NCBI RefSeq assembly: GCF_000204055.1
Contig: NW_006768766.1
Span: 1,356,941 to 1,420,940, forward strand
Length of the DNA stretch: 64,000 nucleotides
From: Melampsora larici-populina 98AG31
Lineage: Eukaryota > Basidiomycota > Pucciniomycetes > Pucciniales > Melampsoraceae
Direction of reading: 5' to 3'
Below, piece by piece: positions 39,717 through 51,117 of this stretch; position 1 is the stretch's first letter, and each line of letters begins with the position of its first letter. The notes under the pieces are model-generated. The model saw only the letters and a list, made by a program, of their open reading frames with translations. It was not told the DNA's origin and searched no databases. The position numbers were made by a program, and so were the translations under genes.

Positions 39717-41152
39717 CTATGCGGGTCCGTTCAATGGATTGTGAAGTTTAGAGTCCCATTCCTAGGTGTGTAAACAAACAAAGCAGCATGACTGGTCAAG
39801 TTTTATAATTTCAGAATATATTTGGTAAAGAGAATAGGATTTATACGGACCATGACTTCCTCGGGCGATAACATGGGCGTGAAGTGACACTGAATCCCCC
39901 GCGATTTGAAGGCCTCCACGATTTGAGGGTCTATCTTACGAATGGAATTGGCCAGGATGATGTGTTTAAGATTCGGTACCTTTTCAAAAGCGTTAACCTC
40001 AGCTGATTTTAAAATTCCTTTCCAATAATCCCTTGTCAAAAAATCAAGCATAAATAGTGTTCGAACGTTTTGAAGCATTGGCCAGTTTAGCCAATTCAGT
40101 CCTGACCCAACTCCACGAGGAGGATGCTGAGTTCCCAATATACGAAGTTTTGGAAACTCCATCTCGAGAGCAGAACGTGAGAACTGGTCAAGAAAAGCGG
40201 TAAAGCAAGCTTCGAGGGAATCTTTGATTGGTTCGAAAATGGGATCGATATCTTCTTGATGGCCATCGGAGAAAACTTGAACACACTTCAAACTATTTTT
40301 TGCGGTCTCACAGATGTGTGTAAGCCCTTCGATGTTTTCGGGATGAGTAGTAAATCTGAAGTGTTTCAAGTTAGGAAGCGCATTGGGTTTTAATCTCAAG
40401 CCCTCGAGATCATTGTGTTCCAGTTTCAACGATTTGATTTGAGAGACAGCGGAAAGTAATTTTCCCAAAGATTTCAGATCGTAAATCCCTTCTGTGCAAC
40501 TACCTCCGCCAGGATGTTCCCAAATTGTGCGACTACACGAACCAGGATGCGTGATATGTAATTCGTTTAAAGCTTTGAGGGCTTTGACAGCTTTGACCAT
40601 AGATGGTGGGGCACCCATCGAATAAGTGAAATCAAGGATCAACTGTCTATGTTACAGCCGAGCGTTTCAATTAGTCGTACGGCCTGATCCATCAACACTG
40701 GAGGTAAGTCTTTACGACCCCAATTAGCAAAAAAGTTGTTGAAACACCTCAGATCACAGGGTCACACGTTTTGAGAGTTTCTAATTCAACAAATTACCTT
40801 CTTCGGTATCGCACTCAGCTTCAAGTCCTGCTTCCGCATACCACAAATTATCAATACGAAGGCGCTTGACGGGACACAGAAGACCTGGCGCGTAGAGAGC
40901 ATCAGTCCAGTTGTCCAAAAGAGTCTTTGCGCGCTTCGCATGGTGCAAGTGGATATACACAAAATAAGTTGATATGATAGCTGTCGACCATGCTTTGCTA
41001 ACCAATCGCAAACCGAGGAGTTGGGCAGATGGAGAAGTTGAATCTTTATTGTCCAATAGACCCCAGAAATCGGCCAGGATGCGCGTGATGATTTCATACG
41101 GAAGCGCACCACGGTCAGTTTTGAAGTCTGATTCATCGCTTCCTTTTGGCAT
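39717..41152 (-). pseudogene. F-box-like gene 4, single-base frameshift
   Basis: Exons 40,798-41,152, 39,851-40,709 and 39,717-39,761. The start MPKGSDESDF fits the family (an ATG farther upstream at 41,195 would add residues not seen in paralogues). F-box-like LPYEIITRILADFW, then LRLVSKAWSTAIIS. In exon 2, after the GAC codon near 40,645, one T is missing relative to paralogues (AGTTGATCC where AGTTTGATCC is expected), which stops the frame; the rest of exon 2 is intact (LTHICETAKNSLKCVQVFS; SALEMEFPKLRILGTQH). Exon 3 is short (EWDSKLHNPLNGPA). If the missing base were a sequencing error the gene would be functional. Confidence 0.7.
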
Positions 41153-41235
41153 TTTCGCTGTTGATCGTGAAATCTGAAGTAAGGGTCGTCTGGGCAAAGG
41201 AAGGATTCAAGAGCTAAAATGTTGAGCACTTCGTT

Positions 41236-41345
41236 GTTGTGACCCGGCCCTGGCGTTGGCCCTGAGGCCAACCCTGTCCAGCCTGGAGGCTGGCACTGGG
41301 CAGTACGCGCCCTGGGACACACAAACCTGACATGATGAGAGACAC
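41236..41345. repeat. hAT-like terminal fragment upstream of F-box gene 4
   Basis: TTGTGACCCGGCCCTGGCG resembles the left end of the MITE at 1541. The fragment is GC-rich with nested palindromic words (GTTGGCCCTGAGGCCAAC; CCAGCCTGGAGGCTGG) and begins 84 bp upstream of the F-box gene 4 start codon. Confidence 0.45.
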
Positions 41346-41444
41346 AAAAGCCCTGTCTGGCCGGTGCCTGATATCTGTTTTGCCTTGAATCCCAAAGATT
41401 AACAAAGTTGGAAGATCAATGTCCATCCGCACTCACACAACTTA

Positions 41445-42118
41445 CACCGCGGGAATCAATAGGTTCGAGACCCGATTGAAGAAAGCTGCGGTGACCGGGT
41501 CCGCAACTTTCTTCAATTGCGGATCTTGTTCACATTACGTTCACTGACCTCCCTCTTCCTGTTCAAGTTTCAGCCAGTGTCCCTTGAAACATTTCATCTG
41601 TATTCATGGACATTCTCGTGCTGGATAACAAGTAGCCCTTGATGAATTTTTTGCTGACTCCAAGCCTAACCAAGAGACATATCTGTGCGTATGTAGTCTT
41701 TAGAACATGTTTGATCACTCAGGTTAAAATTCAATGGTCAATTTTTCATCACACAATTTGTAAGTTTTCCACTTCTGGAATCATTACATAGGTGAATCAA
41801 GGGCTTATCTCCCCAAGTTCAAGATATTTAATAAAGTGGAGGCTCTCAATTGGCTCAGTGCTCAACTTGTGCTATCTTCATATAGTTGCTGAGTGAGGAA
41901 GCCAAGTGGTGAGGTGAGGCAAGTCAAGCTTTCCTTGCATGGACCAAAATCCTTTTCTTGGCTTTGGTCAAGGGTGGTCAGCGAACCTAATGCGGACGTA
42001 ATGCAAACAAGGTCCGTGATTGAAGAAAGTTGCGGACCACGTCACTGCAACTTTTTTCAATCTGACCGGGTCCGCAACTTTCTTTGATCGGGTCTTGAAC
42101 CTATTGATTCCCGCGGTG
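41445..42118. mobile_element. PIF/Harbinger-type MITE, 674 bp
   Basis: Terminal inverted repeats CACCGCGGGAATCAATAGGT ... inverted at 42,118, about 32 bp with one or two differences, flanked by TTA on both sides (41,442-41,444 and 42,119-42,121). Beside each end the same hairpin arms recur (ATTGAAGAAAG, TGCGG, CCGGGTCCGCAACTTTCTT). A related one-ended fragment lies at 1384-1462. Non-coding inside. Confidence 0.85.
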
Positions 42119-42496
42119 TTACCTGAGACACCCTTGATTACTGTGATAGACGTCCTTGCTCCATGCCTACCACCAGATTATCAACCCTACTTCTCTGCGC
42201 CAACCACTCATCATCCATGAATAGTCCTACTACTCCGCCCAGCCCAAGTGTCATTGCACAATTGAACTCTGTCTCTGGAGCTGCTTTGGATGCCACCTAT
42301 ATTCAAAGCTCATTGTAGGAGCAATATTGTTCCCAAGAAAAACAAGACAGCAACAACAAAATGACAATTATTTGCCAAGCCAAGCAAGCCTTCATTGATT
42401 CTCCAAGTCCCGAAGATCCCAATGCCTCAGTCATTATTTGCAACAAAAAGATGTAAGAAAACAGGATTACAGACTCGACGCTGTGTGACTACGAAA

Positions 42497-42888
42497 AACC
42501 TTTATAAGGTAGACAGGACAGACTTAGCTCTGTGCTGACAAGGCAACTGGCTAACAAAAGACAAGAGTTCTAAACTCTGAGACGAACCTTTATAAGGTAG
42601 ACAGGACAGACTTAGCTCTGTGCTGACGAGGCAACTGGCTAACAAAAGACAAGAGTTCTAAACTCTGAGACAAACCTGATGAGAGGAACAGAGGGATGTA
42701 AAGTAATAGAAAGAACTTTAGAATAAATTTCCCCAATGGGTCATAAAGTGTTACTAACCTTTATAAGGTAGACAGGACAGACTTAGCTCTGTGCTGACGA
42801 GGCAACTGGCTAACAAAAGACAAGAGTTCTAAACTCTGAGACAAACCTGATGAGAGGAACAGAGGGATGTAAAGTAATAGAAAGAACT
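42497..42888 (+). repeat. tandem repeat cluster (88-bp and 45-bp units)
   Basis: An 88-bp unit starting AACCTTTATAAGGTAGACAG occurs at 42,497, 42,585 and 42,756. A 45-bp unit starting AACCTGATGAGAGGAACAG follows the second and third copies. The word GAATAAATTTCCCC occurs at 42,721 and again near 43,023. The copies differ at only one or two positions, so the array is young. Such repeats often lie in LTRs or leaders of fungal retroelements, but no LTR is visible here. Confidence 0.85.
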
Positions 42889-44034
42889 AAGTAGAGAAGA
42901 AGAGAAGAAAGATAGAGAATTGATCAAAAAAGGATAAACACGACAAAAAATAAAGGTTCAGCTGTGTTTAAAATAGATATAAGAGAAATAAAGAAATGCT
43001 GTGTTTTTCACTCTCACCTTTAGAATAAATTTCCCCGATGGGTGAAAAAGATTCAGAGGCAGAAGGTGGGAGGTTAATAAGAAAAACAGAAGAGAAACAA
43101 ATTTTTGCTATCACAACTTCAAACAACAACATTTAAACAAACAATCCCAAATTGATCCCAATCCGGACATCTTCTTCTAACACCATCCTAGCAACTCCTA
43201 ATTTTTAAGCCTTCAGTCTACACTAACACATTCCCATTAACCGGATTTGTCCATGTCATTTAAATTCCTTCTACCTTGTCGTTTCAGTACTTGAACACTC
43301 TTGCAATTGAATTCGTTCTACCTTGATGGTTTTGAAACATACCAGGAGGATAAAATACTCCAACAAAAGATTGCTATCAACAAGAATTCAAGCACAAAAT
43401 TGATGAGCCAACACTTATCCCATTGCCATCACATTGAAGCTCCCATCATTACCAAGCAACACCCTCTGGCAGCATAATTCATGGAAATCAAAATGGCCAA
43501 GGTGAGAATTGATGAACATTTCATTTTTTGATTATTGTTGTTTTGTGAATTTATCTGATTTTAAATTTCATTCAATCAGATTTTGATGTATTCTTATCCC
43601 TGAAACTATTCTACCCGCATGTTTCAAAAGAATCAACACAAATCTCTGCTTTGATGTGCATTGAAAACTGACTTCCGCACAGAAATGGCATCAAAGAATG
43701 TCAAATGATTTGTTAATTTGACGCCAAATGTGAGATTCCGCAACCTTGGGCAAATTTTGCGAATTCACGCAATTTGCCAAACAATGAACCAAGTCAACAT
43801 CTTGATACATCCAAAGGTCCACAAAGTGGGGCCAACATTGCAATGCTTGGCACAACACTTTGTCTTGCTAATCATTGTTGCAAATTTTGTTCAATTTGTG
43901 TGATGTTGAAGACGGTGTATTGAAAAGGATGCTTTGGTTTTTGATACTGCATCACAGCACCAGCTCTTTTTGCAGCTCACAAAGTGATTGCAATGATATG
44001 CTTGCATGCTACTCTAAACGGTGCTGAAGTATTG
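42889..44034. other. non-coding spacer
   Basis: Purine-rich to about 43,100, then AT-rich single-copy-looking DNA. No gene seen. Confidence 0.35.
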
Positions 44035-44346
44035 GAGTCCGTTCGGTTGCCTCCGACCTCGCAGGTTGACCCAGCCAAAACCTCAGGCGTACGCTTTGAG
44101 GCAGTTTGAAGTGTACGCTTGAAGTTCTGCTGTTCGGTACAGAAGCCGCGGTCGACCTTTGAGGCGTCTACCTCGAGGTTGGCCAGCCAAATTTGTCGAC
44201 CTGCCAGGTTCGACGTTTTGGTCGAATCTCGCAGGTCGACCTGGCTAGTCCCATAGACTTGAAACCACGAGTATGTACATGGCGAAAAAATCACACTGAA
44301 AAACTTGAAAAGTATCATTAATAAGTGCCCTTTGGTTCAACTCGAT

Positions 44347-45521
44347 ATGCCTCCTAAAACAATGAAGAATCCCCCCAAGTTGAAGGCAAAGTGGACCGAA
44401 GAGAACGAGGAAGCCATGATTGACTTCTTGCTTGCCGAGAAGCAGGCCGGACGGATGGCCAAGTCAGGCTGGAAGAATGCAACTTGGATTGCATGTGCAG
44501 AGATGCTTGAAGGCAGCGAGCCACGTGGGAGTCCTGTAAAGAACGATGAACATTGCTCCAACAAGTTCACCAAGGTATACCATTTCTTGATACCCAATGT
44601 AGATTGATTATTGTTACTGATCTCTTTTTTTTGTTGTAGATCAAAGGGGATTTCCGTACGGTGAAAGGTTTGAGCGAGCTTAGTGGAATGGGGTGGTGTC
44701 ATGCGACTCAAACACTGGATATCTCACAAGATGTGTGGGCTCGATTGGTAGAAAATGACCCAGGTGTAGCCAAATGGGCCACCACACGTTATCCGCTGTT
44801 TGATAAAATGGAAAGCCTTGTTGGCAAGATCATTGCATCAGCAAGAGACACATTCGATCCGACTCAACCGTCTCAGCCAGCTGTCAGCAGTACAATTCCC
44901 ACATTCCAAGCGAGCGATCTTGGCGACTTTGACAATATTCCCGACTTTGATGATTTCACTCAAGATCGAGAAGAAGGAGAAGATGATGTAGGCTTGCAGG
45001 TGTGTGTGTAGATGAAGATGTGTACATTGAACTATGTATTGACATCATTTTTTTACTTATTCATCTAGGATATGATCGATCAGGAGCTTGCTCTTCAAGC
45101 AAGCCTGAGCGAGACCCCTGTAGCTCATTCCACTCCAGCTCGACAAACAAATTCAATTCACAAAGCATCTTCAAACAAAAGAAAGATTGAGGATCATGAT
45201 CCTCTCCCTTCAACCCCAATTGCCAAGCAAAGCAATTCACGACAACAGCATGGAGTAGATGCGCTGGGTGAATTTGGGGACAAAATCATCTCCAGCTTGA
45301 ATTTGACAATCAAACAACCTCGCCCGACTGTGGACTCAGTCAGCCTTGATGCGATAGCAAAGATAGAGAGTGATGTTCAAATTGACGCTTTGGTGAAGGC
45401 CATGATAATCACGATGTTTCTTCAACATCCAGCTATGGCTAATGGATATATGTTCATCAAAGACCAGGAACTAGGCAGGACAGTTTTACATGAAATGCTC
45501 AAGCAAATGGCTAAAAAGTAG
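44347..45521 (+). CDS. Myb/SANT-like DNA-binding protein of the PIF/Harbinger element (346 aa)
   Basis: Exons 44,347-44,574, 44,640-44,999 and 45,069-45,521; introns 65 and 69 bp, all phase 0. The start at 44,347 precedes a basic leader and the Myb/SANT-like trihelix domain (KWTEENEEAMIDFLL; GWKNATWIACAEML; HCSNKFTKIKGDFRTV; MGWCHATQTLDI; DVWARLVENDPGVAKW), residues about 10-125. The middle is acidic (DFDNIPDFDDFTQDREEGED) and the end is helical (LVKAMIITMFLQHPAMAN). In this superfamily the partner protein binds the terminal repeats and brings the transposase into the nucleus and onto the DNA. The frame is intact, unlike the transposase beside it. Confidence 0.85.
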
Positions 45522-45691
45522 AAAAATTATATCATCTTTCATCTCTTTGTTTTGGTCAAAGGAAATTATTTCACTGTTATTGACAAATAAGTTTGAATGA
45601 TTGTTTTTTCAAAGATAATTGAAAAGTGTTTTTTTGAACAAAGTGAGACACATGTAGACATGATAGTTTTCTGAACAATAATATATCCACC

Positions 45692-47069
45692 TTAACCTCT
45701 CCTCCCTTGCCTTGCTGCAGTCTCTTTCTGCCTTTGATAATCCTCCCACATCTGAGTAGCAATTTGATCACGCCATTGGCTTGCTTCTGGATCTTCCATA
45801 TCCGGACCTAGATAATTTTCTTCTTCAGATGCTGAGGACTGCTGATTGGGGAGAGGCATTGCCAAAAGATTATTGAACTCGGGAAACTCTTCTGAAAGTT
45901 CACCATGATCTTCAAGTCTTATAAAGTTGTGGACTGCACACATTGCTGGAACAAGTATCACTTGAGTCCTAAATGGATAGTATAACCCATGATTTGTCAC
46001 CTCAAATCTTTTTTGCTTACTCCAAAATTACGCTCAATAACCATCCGAGCACTTGAATGACATAGGTTGAAAAGCTCTTTCTTGTTAGCAGGCCTGAATG
46101 CAAAAAATAAAGTAAAGCAGTATCAGATAAAATTCACATATGATGAAAGGAATAAAATAAAACAAGCACTCTTTATCTTCCAAGCGGGCCCATTCCTGTA
46201 GATGGTATCGAACCTTTCTGTAGGGCACCAAGCAGCTGCGACTGAGGCCAAAGCCAGCATCTCCAAGGAAAAATTTGCCTTCAGGTATGACCAAGGATCT
46301 TCTACAACTATCTTCCCACATTGAACTGTCAGGCATTGTGCCAGTATACCCCGGCATTACATATTGAAACATCATGTTGAAGTTACAAGCAACAAGGACA
46401 TTTTGACTGATGTTTGATTTTCGATCACGGAAACGAGGTCGATCCTCCGGGGAAACATGCACAGGAAGGTGTGTACCATCAATTGCCCCTATGCAGTCTT
46501 TGAAGTAAGGCATGAATCATTTATCTTGTTGGAAATGCAAAGGAAGCGATGTGTGGACAGTTGGCAGCTTCACCAAGCTGAGGTAGAATTCGTGATCATT
46601 GATTGCGTCGAGTACTTTGTGAAAAACACTGTGAGCAAACAACAAATCAGCAAGGTTCCTGTAAGGAGGTATCAAGAAGATCAACACACTGTGAAACTGT
46701 GTCAGGCGATCTTTGAAATCTCTCTTCAATCTTTCAAACCAAGTTTCCGGTGATGATTGTGAATAGAAATATCGCCACTTGCTCGCCCGTAGTCATATGT
46801 CTAGTGTCTTCAATTAGACCTCGTCCTTCCAACTCACCCACAAGTTTTTGAAAGACATGTGGCTTCATGCCGAGTTGATCATAGAAACATCGAGGATTTG
46901 GTGACTGCAATAACTCATCAAGCCATGCTTGGCCTGAGAGAATGGATGTATTGCGAGGAATGGGCGGTTCTCGATACATATGGTTCATGTAGAAGTAGGC
47001 AGCACCGATAGCGGCCATCACAAGGATGCGTTGACGGCGATGAGAAACGAGTGAACGCGAGGGAGGCAT
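45692..47069 (-). pseudogene. PIF/Harbinger DDE transposase with two TGA stops and a frameshift
   Basis: Exons 46,690-47,069, 46,170-46,628 and 45,692-46,093 (introns 61 and 76 bp). The N-terminal helix-turn-helix part (GMKPHVFQKLVGELEGRGL; TGEQVAIFLFTI) is followed in frame by TGA at 46,734-46,736, then the conserved ERFQRSPDTVS. After intron 1 the frame runs to LHFQQDK and TGA at 46,517-46,519, then MPYFKDCIGAIDGTHLPVHV (first Asp), PGYTGTMPDSSMW, FFLGDAGFGLSRSCLVPYR (second Asp) and ARMVIERNFGVSK (Glu). A six-A run at about 46,008 is one base short of the frame for RFEVTNHGLYYPF. Catalytic residues are all present, so inactivation is recent. Confidence 0.88.
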
Positions 47070-47281
47070 TAATCAAAGAGGGGGCGAAGATTTTGCAAAG
47101 GGAGAGAGAAAACCCATAACTTGTGAGGTCAACTCAACTTCAAGTCGAGTGAAGTCGATTGTACCAAACGCACCAAGCCCTGGTAGACGCTTCGTGGCAG
47201 ACTAGGTCTACCTGCGGATCCGCAGGTAGACGCCTCGCAAGTCTACGCCTGCGAGGTCGAAGGCAGCCGAACGGACTCTTA

Positions 47282-49784
47282 ACCTCTATGCAAGCAACTT
47301 TACTTCAACATGCCACCACAGATATAATTTCTGTGAGCTGGATCACAGGATTTCATGACAGCAAGACAGGCGGATCCTGTCACAATTCCACACAATCAAC
47401 TGGCTGGGATTGCTCCACAACATTGAGGATTGCAAGCAAGCATCATTAGGGAGTTCACAAGATTGTTTACCACAATCCCAATGGCAATGCGACAGCGTAA
47501 ATCATTGTTGATCCACAAATGGGACCTGCCAGCTCCCGGTACATTGTGAAAGCAGCAATGGCAGCAAACACTGTCATTCTTCCCAGATTCCCCAGAAATG
47601 GTAACCCATTTTGCATCATTTACAAGTGTCATATTCAGCCTTATTGTCCAAAATTGGAAAAAGTTGTATCCTGACTTCATTGGCCACCCTCACAAGCCAT
47701 ATGCTACAAACCGCTTGTGGCCTGCTGGCAATTACCTAACACTCAAGGCTAGACCGCGCACCCATCACAATCACGCCATTTGCAGCGGCTTAGAATGGTA
47801 CCCTTGTTGCACCAACATACATGATTTTGTGCCCTTGCCGCTGGCTTATCTTTCCCCACCTACCCCAGGCTTTGATTTTGACCCCTCCTCCCTGTGTTAT
47901 GTTCAAGAAGTCTCACAATCTCCACCCAAATTTGACACATAACTCTCTGCTTTTCACACTACCTCAGAAAACTGGCATTTGAATGGTCTGATTTTTGCTA
48001 TGTACACCTCCTCACAATGGGTCAGTAAGGGTTGACGCTTCAACAGAAAAATGCATTTACCTCCAGCTTTGTTGAAGATCTCCAGCCACCATTGTCCAAG
48101 AAGTGTGGTCCCAAACGTATGCACAAATGGATGTAAATCTTTTACTGCAACACTTCCGGTAACCCCTGCATGTCAACTAAAAAGACCCTCACTGACCTTA
48201 CTTGACAATCTTCCGGGTCCATCAAAGTCCAATTCCCTGCACGATTCATCTTGAAGGAGACGCTCACCCAATGTGGTGATCAATTTATGGGATCAATCAA
48301 AGAAAATTAATCATAAGTAGTTGACCAAGTTATCAGAAAAGTTCAGTGCAAAAGAAAACTCAAAATTGAAGGAATCTTATCAATAGAAGCTCTTTAAGGC
48401 TTACTAGCACAATTAGGCGGCGGGCACCGCACTCATCATAGCATAAAAACATTCAGACTCACTCACACAGAGTGCTGGCAATCACTGCAGTTCAAATGAA
48501 GTTGAGTGTGTTTTGGAGTTCAAATTAGTGTATCCCTGCCAAAACGCAAGTTTCTATGGTTAGAAGGCACAGTTGATAGAAAGAATGCAAATTTTTATGT
48601 ATGTCTTACAAGCTCTCTATAGTTTCAATTCTATGGTGAGAGTTAGTTGAGGTCAATCTGTGTAGCAAAGTGGTCAGCTGAAATTCCATAAACAAATGAA
48701 TACACTGCCGGCTTAGTTGCCTCAGGGACAACCTTCTGAGGAGTCCTCAGATGGCCTCCGGAGGAAAAGGGCAACCAAGGAATACCTCCAAGGAAAATTT
48801 TTGCCCCTGCCGTTCTCTTGGATGGAGCTTCCCTTGGAGTTGAAATATGAGGACTCCTCATATTGCTGCATCCAAGCCAGGTATTCTGGCTGTGATTCAA
48901 TTAAGTGTTGCATAGATATTGTGCCATGGTTACAGCATGATCAGGAACTGTCCAACTTTGTATCTTAATTCCAAAGGGGCATTGTAAGATTGTGAATTTT
49001 CAAGGGAGCTCTAATGCAAAGGTTAGTGTGTAAATGTAGAGTAATTGAGTTACACTATGTCCAGAGTTTGGTTATAATGATGATTTGGGTGCGTAATGGG
49101 TGTTCACCCAGAAAATGAGTACAATCAACTATTTCTATAAGTATATCAACTGTTGACAAATATGATGTGCTAGCATTGAGTGATGAATAATCACAAAGTA
49201 AGCATTTGTGGCCCTTTGACTTGAGGTTTAGGGTGAGGATAAGATGCTGGCATGCAGATATGAGGGGTCATCTGGGTGCAGAAAATCCATTCCAGCCCTG
49301 CCAAGGCAGAATAGTACTGCCAAGTGGCAGGGATTTTTACAAAAAAAACATCATAAAATCTTATCCTATCTCTCTTGTGAGAAGTATGCTTACATTCACA
49401 GAAAGAACCCTGAGATAAGGTCATGTGTAGGGCATATTCTTATTAATGACATGCTTCAATCATGATGCTTCAAGCAATCTGAATTTTTCAGGGAACTCAT
49501 GTATACTAAACAAATTGCACCTGAAGCCTTTCTTAAATAACAATATGCATACATGGGGCTTGCTTATACCTGGAGTTGAATGTAGCTGTGAAGGGGGTCA
49601 TGGTTCCTATGGGTGAACAACCTCAAGAATGAGCCATACCCAAAGAGTGCACAGTGTAAAAAGTGATTGGTCAAAATGGCCATACTCAAAATTTTATCCT
49701 TGGCCTCTGTTAATATTGGGTATGTTGGATATATCTTGAGGAGGGGTTATGGCAGATGCACAAAAGATTTGTGTGAAAAAATAT
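47282..49784. other. spacer with a coding-like stretch at about 47,460-47,942
   Basis: The plus-strand stretch ending at a TAA at 47,942 reads like protein (PYATNRLWPAGNYLTLKARP; CSGLEWYPCCTNIHDFVPL; SPPTPGFDFDPSSLCYV) with Pro, Tyr and Cys spacing not expected by chance. The frame can be followed back past 47,598 with one stop. I do not recognise it; it may be a relic of a mobile-element gene. The rest shows no gene. Confidence 0.3.
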
Positions 49785-49985
49785 GGATCCCACTATTTTC
49801 CGCCCCCAGGTAATGATCCGGAGCCCCCTCCTGGACCGGACCTGGGGGCGACGTGCGTGGTATCGCCCCTTTTGAAAAATGGGGCTACATGGGGGGCTCC
49901 TCTAGCAAACATGTTCCAAATACTCCCTACAGTTGATCCAGCCTAGTCACGACCACAGGCCGGACCCGGGGCTGGCCCTGAGACC

Positions 49986-51117
49986 CAAATTTTCAACCCT
50001 CCAGTAATACCCAAGTAGGGTATCTTGGTAGAGGTTTTTTTGCATCTTATCACCGCTTTTGACTCACTTGATCGCAGCTTTGTTGATTTGTACTTGGACT
50101 ATCAAAGCAACAGCTTCAAATGCAAATCCTTCCTGGACTCAAAAGCTCTCTTTGAGGACGTTCACAAGTGGTGTCCAGTGTCAAGGATTTGGAAGTATTT
50201 TCAAAAAGGCAATTGGCAGATGGACATCTATTGGTGAGTCTCTTATCATTCTTGTCTTCTAAACTCACTATACATCACTGATACCTTTTCATTTTCAACA
50301 CTCAAGACTTGGTATGACCGGGTACCAGCTGCAAAATTGACCAAGAGATACTGCTTGCATTGATGCATACCACAAAACACCATCATGAGATTTGGCATGA
50401 TGTGTATCCCTCAAAGGGCTTTTCTTGTATTATCTTGCTGTTTTCATCTTTTTTGCATATTCTGTCTCATTTCTTCATCTCCATGTACACAAACCACCAT
50501 TGTTACGTACTTGATGAATTGTGATGAGCAGAACTTGCGCTGAGGGTTGCTTGTGCTGAGCCGTGCTTGTGCTGCTCATAAGGTACTTAAGTAGGTACTT
50601 AAGTGGACACATAAATGTGTGGGTGCCTAGGCTAGGCAGTTAAGGCCTTAAGTTAAGTACTTAAGTACTTAATATTAGGCTGGTTAGGTACCCGGACACA
50701 AATATTGGAGTTTGGGAAGAAAATTTTTTTTTGAAAAAAAATTGGCCAATCAGATTGACTTGCCAAGTCATTTCTAATACTCACACCCTATTCCTACCCC
50801 AAAAATGACTTATTACATGTCATTTATTTATAGGGGTTGTGTGTACAACGTTGTGTAACTGAATTTTGTTTTTGCAGAGCAGTCGTGGTTGTGACTAGAC
50901 TGGATCAACTGTAGGCGCAATTTTTGCCATGAGAGCAGGCAAGGCAAGGGGCAACAAGGACAGTAGTGATGATATGTGGCATAAAAATCAACATATAGCA
51001 TAGCTTAATTTCAACATAGGGTGGGCATAAAGTGCATAAAGTAGCATACAAAAGATAGATAACACAACAGAACAAAGTCACAAGAAATAAGTCAAGAAAA
51101 GTTGCAATAAAAGCACA
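49986..51117. other. non-coding part of the MULE with an AAGTACTT cluster
   Basis: Between the left terminus and the 3' end of the transposase-OTU gene. At 50,580-50,670 several overlapping copies of GTACTTAAGTA / AAGTACTTAA make a palindrome-rich patch. No gene. Confidence 0.4.

Larger units (their letters stand above)
44035..47278. mobile_element. PIF/Harbinger transposon, 3,244 bp
   Basis: Terminal inverted repeats of about 31 bp start GAGTCCGTTCGGTTGCCTCC on the left and GAGTCCGTTCGGCTGCCTTC (inverted) on the right. The right flank is TTA, the left TTG, so the TWA target duplication has one mutation. The element has the classical two-gene layout: a Myb/SANT-like protein on the plus strand and a DDE transposase on the minus strand, converging. 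GC-rich subterminal repeats (GCAGGTCGACC-like) lie inside both ends. The transposase carries stops, so the copy is probably inactive. Confidence 0.9.

Noticed and set aside
42497..42888. CRISPR-like array
   Set aside because: Direct repeats without spacers of even length, in a eukaryotic context; they are ordinary tandem duplications.
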